Assembly (NCBI GenBank): GCA_046302715.1
Contig: JBKCHQ010000195.1
Coordinates: 1 to 36,756, forward strand
Reading direction: 5' to 3'
DNA from: CAMCXT01 sp046302715
GTDB taxonomy: Bacteria > Bacteroidota > Bacteroidia > M30B66
Length of the DNA: 36,756 nucleotides
Shown: positions 35,064 through 36,756 of the stretch, piece after piece
Numbering within the stretch: position 1 is the first letter of the stretch
Layout of the letters: each line of letters opens with the position of its first letter
Translations under genes and position numbers: made by a program
Notes under the pieces: generated by a model
The model's database searches: none
What the model was told of the DNA's origin: nothing
What the model saw: only the letters and a program-made list of their open reading frames with translations

Positions 35064-35071
35064 CAAAGGTA
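35064..35071 (-). promoter_or_regulatory. Candidate -7 element (TACCTTTG) for the cold-shock gene
   Basis: An exact TAnnTTTG match on the minus strand, 17 nt before the ATG at 35046. The predicted leader is only about ten bases, unlike the long 5' UTRs of enterobacterial cspA. Confidence 0.6.
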
Positions 35072-35110
35072 TTCATATCTTAAAGCTAAACATCACGTCT
35101 CAAAAAAAAT

Positions 35111-36286
35111 CTACACATTCTTTTGGATTTTTTTACTGCCTGCATATAAAACATACTGCAATAGCAGGCATTCCAGCGGTCCATTCATGAGTTTAATTTT
35201 TTTGCCGGGCTTTAGTCCAATTAGCTTTACGGCATCGGGATGCGCTGTAAATACCCAAGCTTCGCAACCCGCATACTGGTGTTTTAACGTACTGCCTATT
35301 TGAGCATAAAGTGTTTCGAGGTGCTCCGGATTTAGGCGTTCGCCATAAGGTGGATTGATAAAAACAAAAGCTTTTCGATCAGGCCCCTTACTTTTGGTAA
35401 AATCGGCTGTGACAAACTTAATTTCGCTGGCCACATTAGCTCGCTCGGCATTTTCGCGGGCTATACTCACCGATGCACGCCGTATATCTGAGGTCGAAAT
35501 ATCGATAGGCTGCTCGTTAATCTTGCTGCAGAGGGCGTCAAATATTTTGGTGTAAAGCTCTTTATCGTAATTTTTCCAATGTTCGAATCCGAATTGTTCT
35601 CTAAAAATTCCGGGCGGAACGTTTGCGGCATAAAGCGCTGCTTCGATGGCAAAGGTTCCTGACCCACACATGGGATCAATCAAGGGGAAATGGCTCGTCC
35701 AGCCACTCATTTGTATAATTCCTGCTGCCATTACTTCACTTAATGGGGCTTTTACCTGTTCCGTTTTATAGCCACGCTGATGCAGAGAAATGCCGCTCGA
35801 ATCGAGATACACCGTAGCTTCGTTTTCGCGCACATATATAGATAATGGAACTTGTGGATTGCGGTTATCTATAAAGGGCCTTTTTGAGGTGCGCTCTCTG
35901 AATTTATCAGCTACGGCATCTTTGGCCAGCTGCGATACAAACATACTATTACTGAAATAGCGACTAAATACAATGCTATCGAAAGCAAAAGTTTTATCGG
36001 CATCGAAAAGGTCGGGCCATGGAACTTCAAAAATGCCTCTGTAAAATTCCTCGTTGGTTTCGAACTTAAATCTATTTAGTGGAACCAATATCTTAACAGC
36101 ACTGCGTAAGGCTAGATTAAGTTTATATACAAATCCTAAATCGCCGGTGCATTCTACAGCACGAGTAAGTTTAAGCGGATCTGCTGCCCCAAGCTTCTTA
36201 AGCTCGTCCATTAGGATATCTTCCAAACCGCTGTAGGTGCGCACCAAAATTTGAAACTGTGCGCCCGAAGCAAAATTTTTATACAT
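35111..36286 (-). CDS. THUMP-domain class I SAM-dependent rRNA methyltransferase (RlmL-like)
   Basis: 391 residues. An N-terminal ferredoxin-like/THUMP RNA-binding region (about 15-165; FQILVRTYSGLEDILMDEL) leads into a Rossmann-fold methyltransferase. The SAM motif is DPMCGSGTFAIEAA and the catalytic motif NPPYGERL, typical of N2-guanine methyltransferases. It corresponds to the N-terminal half of E. coli RlmL (m2G2445 of 23S rRNA), which in this phylum stands alone without the RlmK half. The exact target base is inferred. It is divergent from the fasciclin gene over 131 bp. No exact TAnnTTTG box was found upstream. Confidence 0.9.
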   Translation of the reverse strand: MYKNFASGAQFQILVRTYSGLEDILMDELKKLGAADPLKLTRAVECTGDLGFVYKLNLALRSAVKILVPLNRFKFETNEEFYRGIFEVPWPDLFDADKTFAFDSIVFSRYFSNSMFVSQLAKDAVADKFRERTSKRPFIDNRNPQVPLSIYVRENEATVYLDSSGISLHQRGYKTEQVKAPLSEVMAAGIIQMSGWTSHFPLIDPMCGSGTFAIEAALYAANVPPGIFREQFGFEHWKNYDKELYTKIFDALCSKINEQPIDISTSDIRRASVSIARENAERANVASEIKFVTADFTKSKGPDRKAFVFINPPYGERLNPEHLETLYAQIGSTLKHQYAGCEAWVFTAHPDAVKLIGLKPGKKIKLMNGPLECLLLQYVLYAGSKKIQKNV

Positions 36287-36417
36287 TGTAATGTTTTGTA
36301 AATGTGTTAAATAAAGCTAAATGTTTAACAAAATAAATAATTCATTAAACACTTTTGTGCGTATTGTGTTTCAATTGCCAATGTTAATCTTTTAAACCCT
36401 TCAATTTTTATTTCATT

Positions 36418-36756
36418 ATGAAGAAAATTTTATTCTCCTTGGGTATGTTATTTTCCGTCTTTGCGGCAAATGCCCAAACGGTTGTTGACGTAGTTGTCAA
36501 TAGCCCCAATCACACGTATTTAGAAGCTGCTGTTATTCAGGCTGGTTTGGCCGATGACTTGGCGGCTGCGTCAAACATTACCTTATTTGCTCCCGATGAT
36601 CAAGCGTTTGAGGCTCTTGCCACTGCTTTAAACACCGATGTTGCAGGCTTACTGGCGCTTCCTAATCTTGAGGATATTCTTCTCTACCACGTTCTTGGTG
36701 CAGAAGTATTATCTGTAGATATCGTAAACGGTGCTATCGTTAATCCGCTTAGTACA
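36418..36756 (+). CDS. Secreted fasciclin (FAS1) domain protein, 5' part (runs off window end)
   Basis: An open frame from the ATG at 36418 to the window edge, 113 residues without a stop. The signal peptide is MKKILFSLGMLFSVFAANAQ. It is followed by the start of a FAS1 domain: HTYLEAAVIQAGLADDLAAS, then the conserved H1-type segment ITLFAPDDQAFEAL and the later YHVLGAEV. FAS1 domains mediate adhesion of secreted or surface proteins. The C-terminus, where a T9SS signal or further FAS1 repeats might lie, is outside the window. Confidence 0.88.
   Translation, partial: MKKILFSLGMLFSVFAANAQTVVDVVVNSPNHTYLEAAVIQAGLADDLAAASNITLFAPDDQAFEALATALNTDVAGLLALPNLEDILLYHVLGAEVLSVDIVNGAIVNPLST

Overview
The window looks like chromosomal DNA from a free-living Bacteroidetes (Bacteroidota), probably near Flavobacteriia or Sphingobacteriia. 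Four kinds of evidence point there. (1) Several proteins carry type IX secretion (T9SS) signals of type A or type B. (2) OmpA/PD40, OstA-like, choice-of-anchor L and carboxypeptidase-regulatory/TonB families are present. (3) The Bacteroidetes -7 promoter element TAnnTTTG occurs just upstream of many start codons. (4) Shine-Dalgarno sequences are not obvious. No rRNA, tRNA, CRISPR array, transposase, integrase or phage gene was recognised.

Layout. 1-9.5 kb (minus strand): the N-terminus of a secreted protein cut by the window edge, a 2349-residue T9SS type B adhesin, and a PorE-like TPR/PD40/OmpA envelope protein, preceded by aroC. 10.7-18.4 kb (plus strand): dacB (PBP4-type carboxypeptidase), a SixA-like histidine phosphatase coupled to ppk1, then lpd and metG. 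18.4-20 kb (minus): an OstA/LptA-like envelope protein that appears to start at TTG. 20-23.4 kb (plus): ilvE and a TonB-dependent receptor. 23.4-28.7 kb (minus): two secreted T9SS-type proteins and pruA. 28.8-29.1 kb (plus): a small PspC-like membrane protein. 29.3-32.7 kb (minus): a deoC operon with two adjacent aldehyde dehydrogenase genes. 33.1-36.3 kb (minus): a CtpA-type S41 protease, a cold-shock protein with a clear terminator, and an RlmL-like methyltransferase. 36.4 kb to the end (plus): the start of a fasciclin-domain secreted protein.

How the genes relate. Most are housekeeping genes mixed with cell-surface genes. The surface genes belong to T9SS cargo (types A and B), a likely T9SS-associated periplasmic/outer-membrane anchor (PorE-like), LPS transport (OstA-like), peptidoglycan turnover (dacB, S41 protease) and nutrient uptake (TonB receptor). 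The metabolic genes cover aromatic and branched-chain amino acids (aroC, ilvE), proline/glutamate (pruA), 2-oxoacid dehydrogenase (lpd), polyphosphate (ppk1) and deoxyribose breakdown (deoC).

Most notable points. The deoC operon encodes what looks like the two halves of ALDH16 (an active ALDH plus a catalytically dead ALDH-like domain) as two separate genes 5 nt apart. A TAnnTTTG element lies 12-23 nt before the start codon of seven genes, which implies very short mRNA leaders. A phosphohistidine-phosphatase homologue is translationally coupled to PPK1, whose catalytic intermediate is a phosphohistidine. The giant adhesin contains a 92-bp block repeated at 654 bp with only two mismatches.
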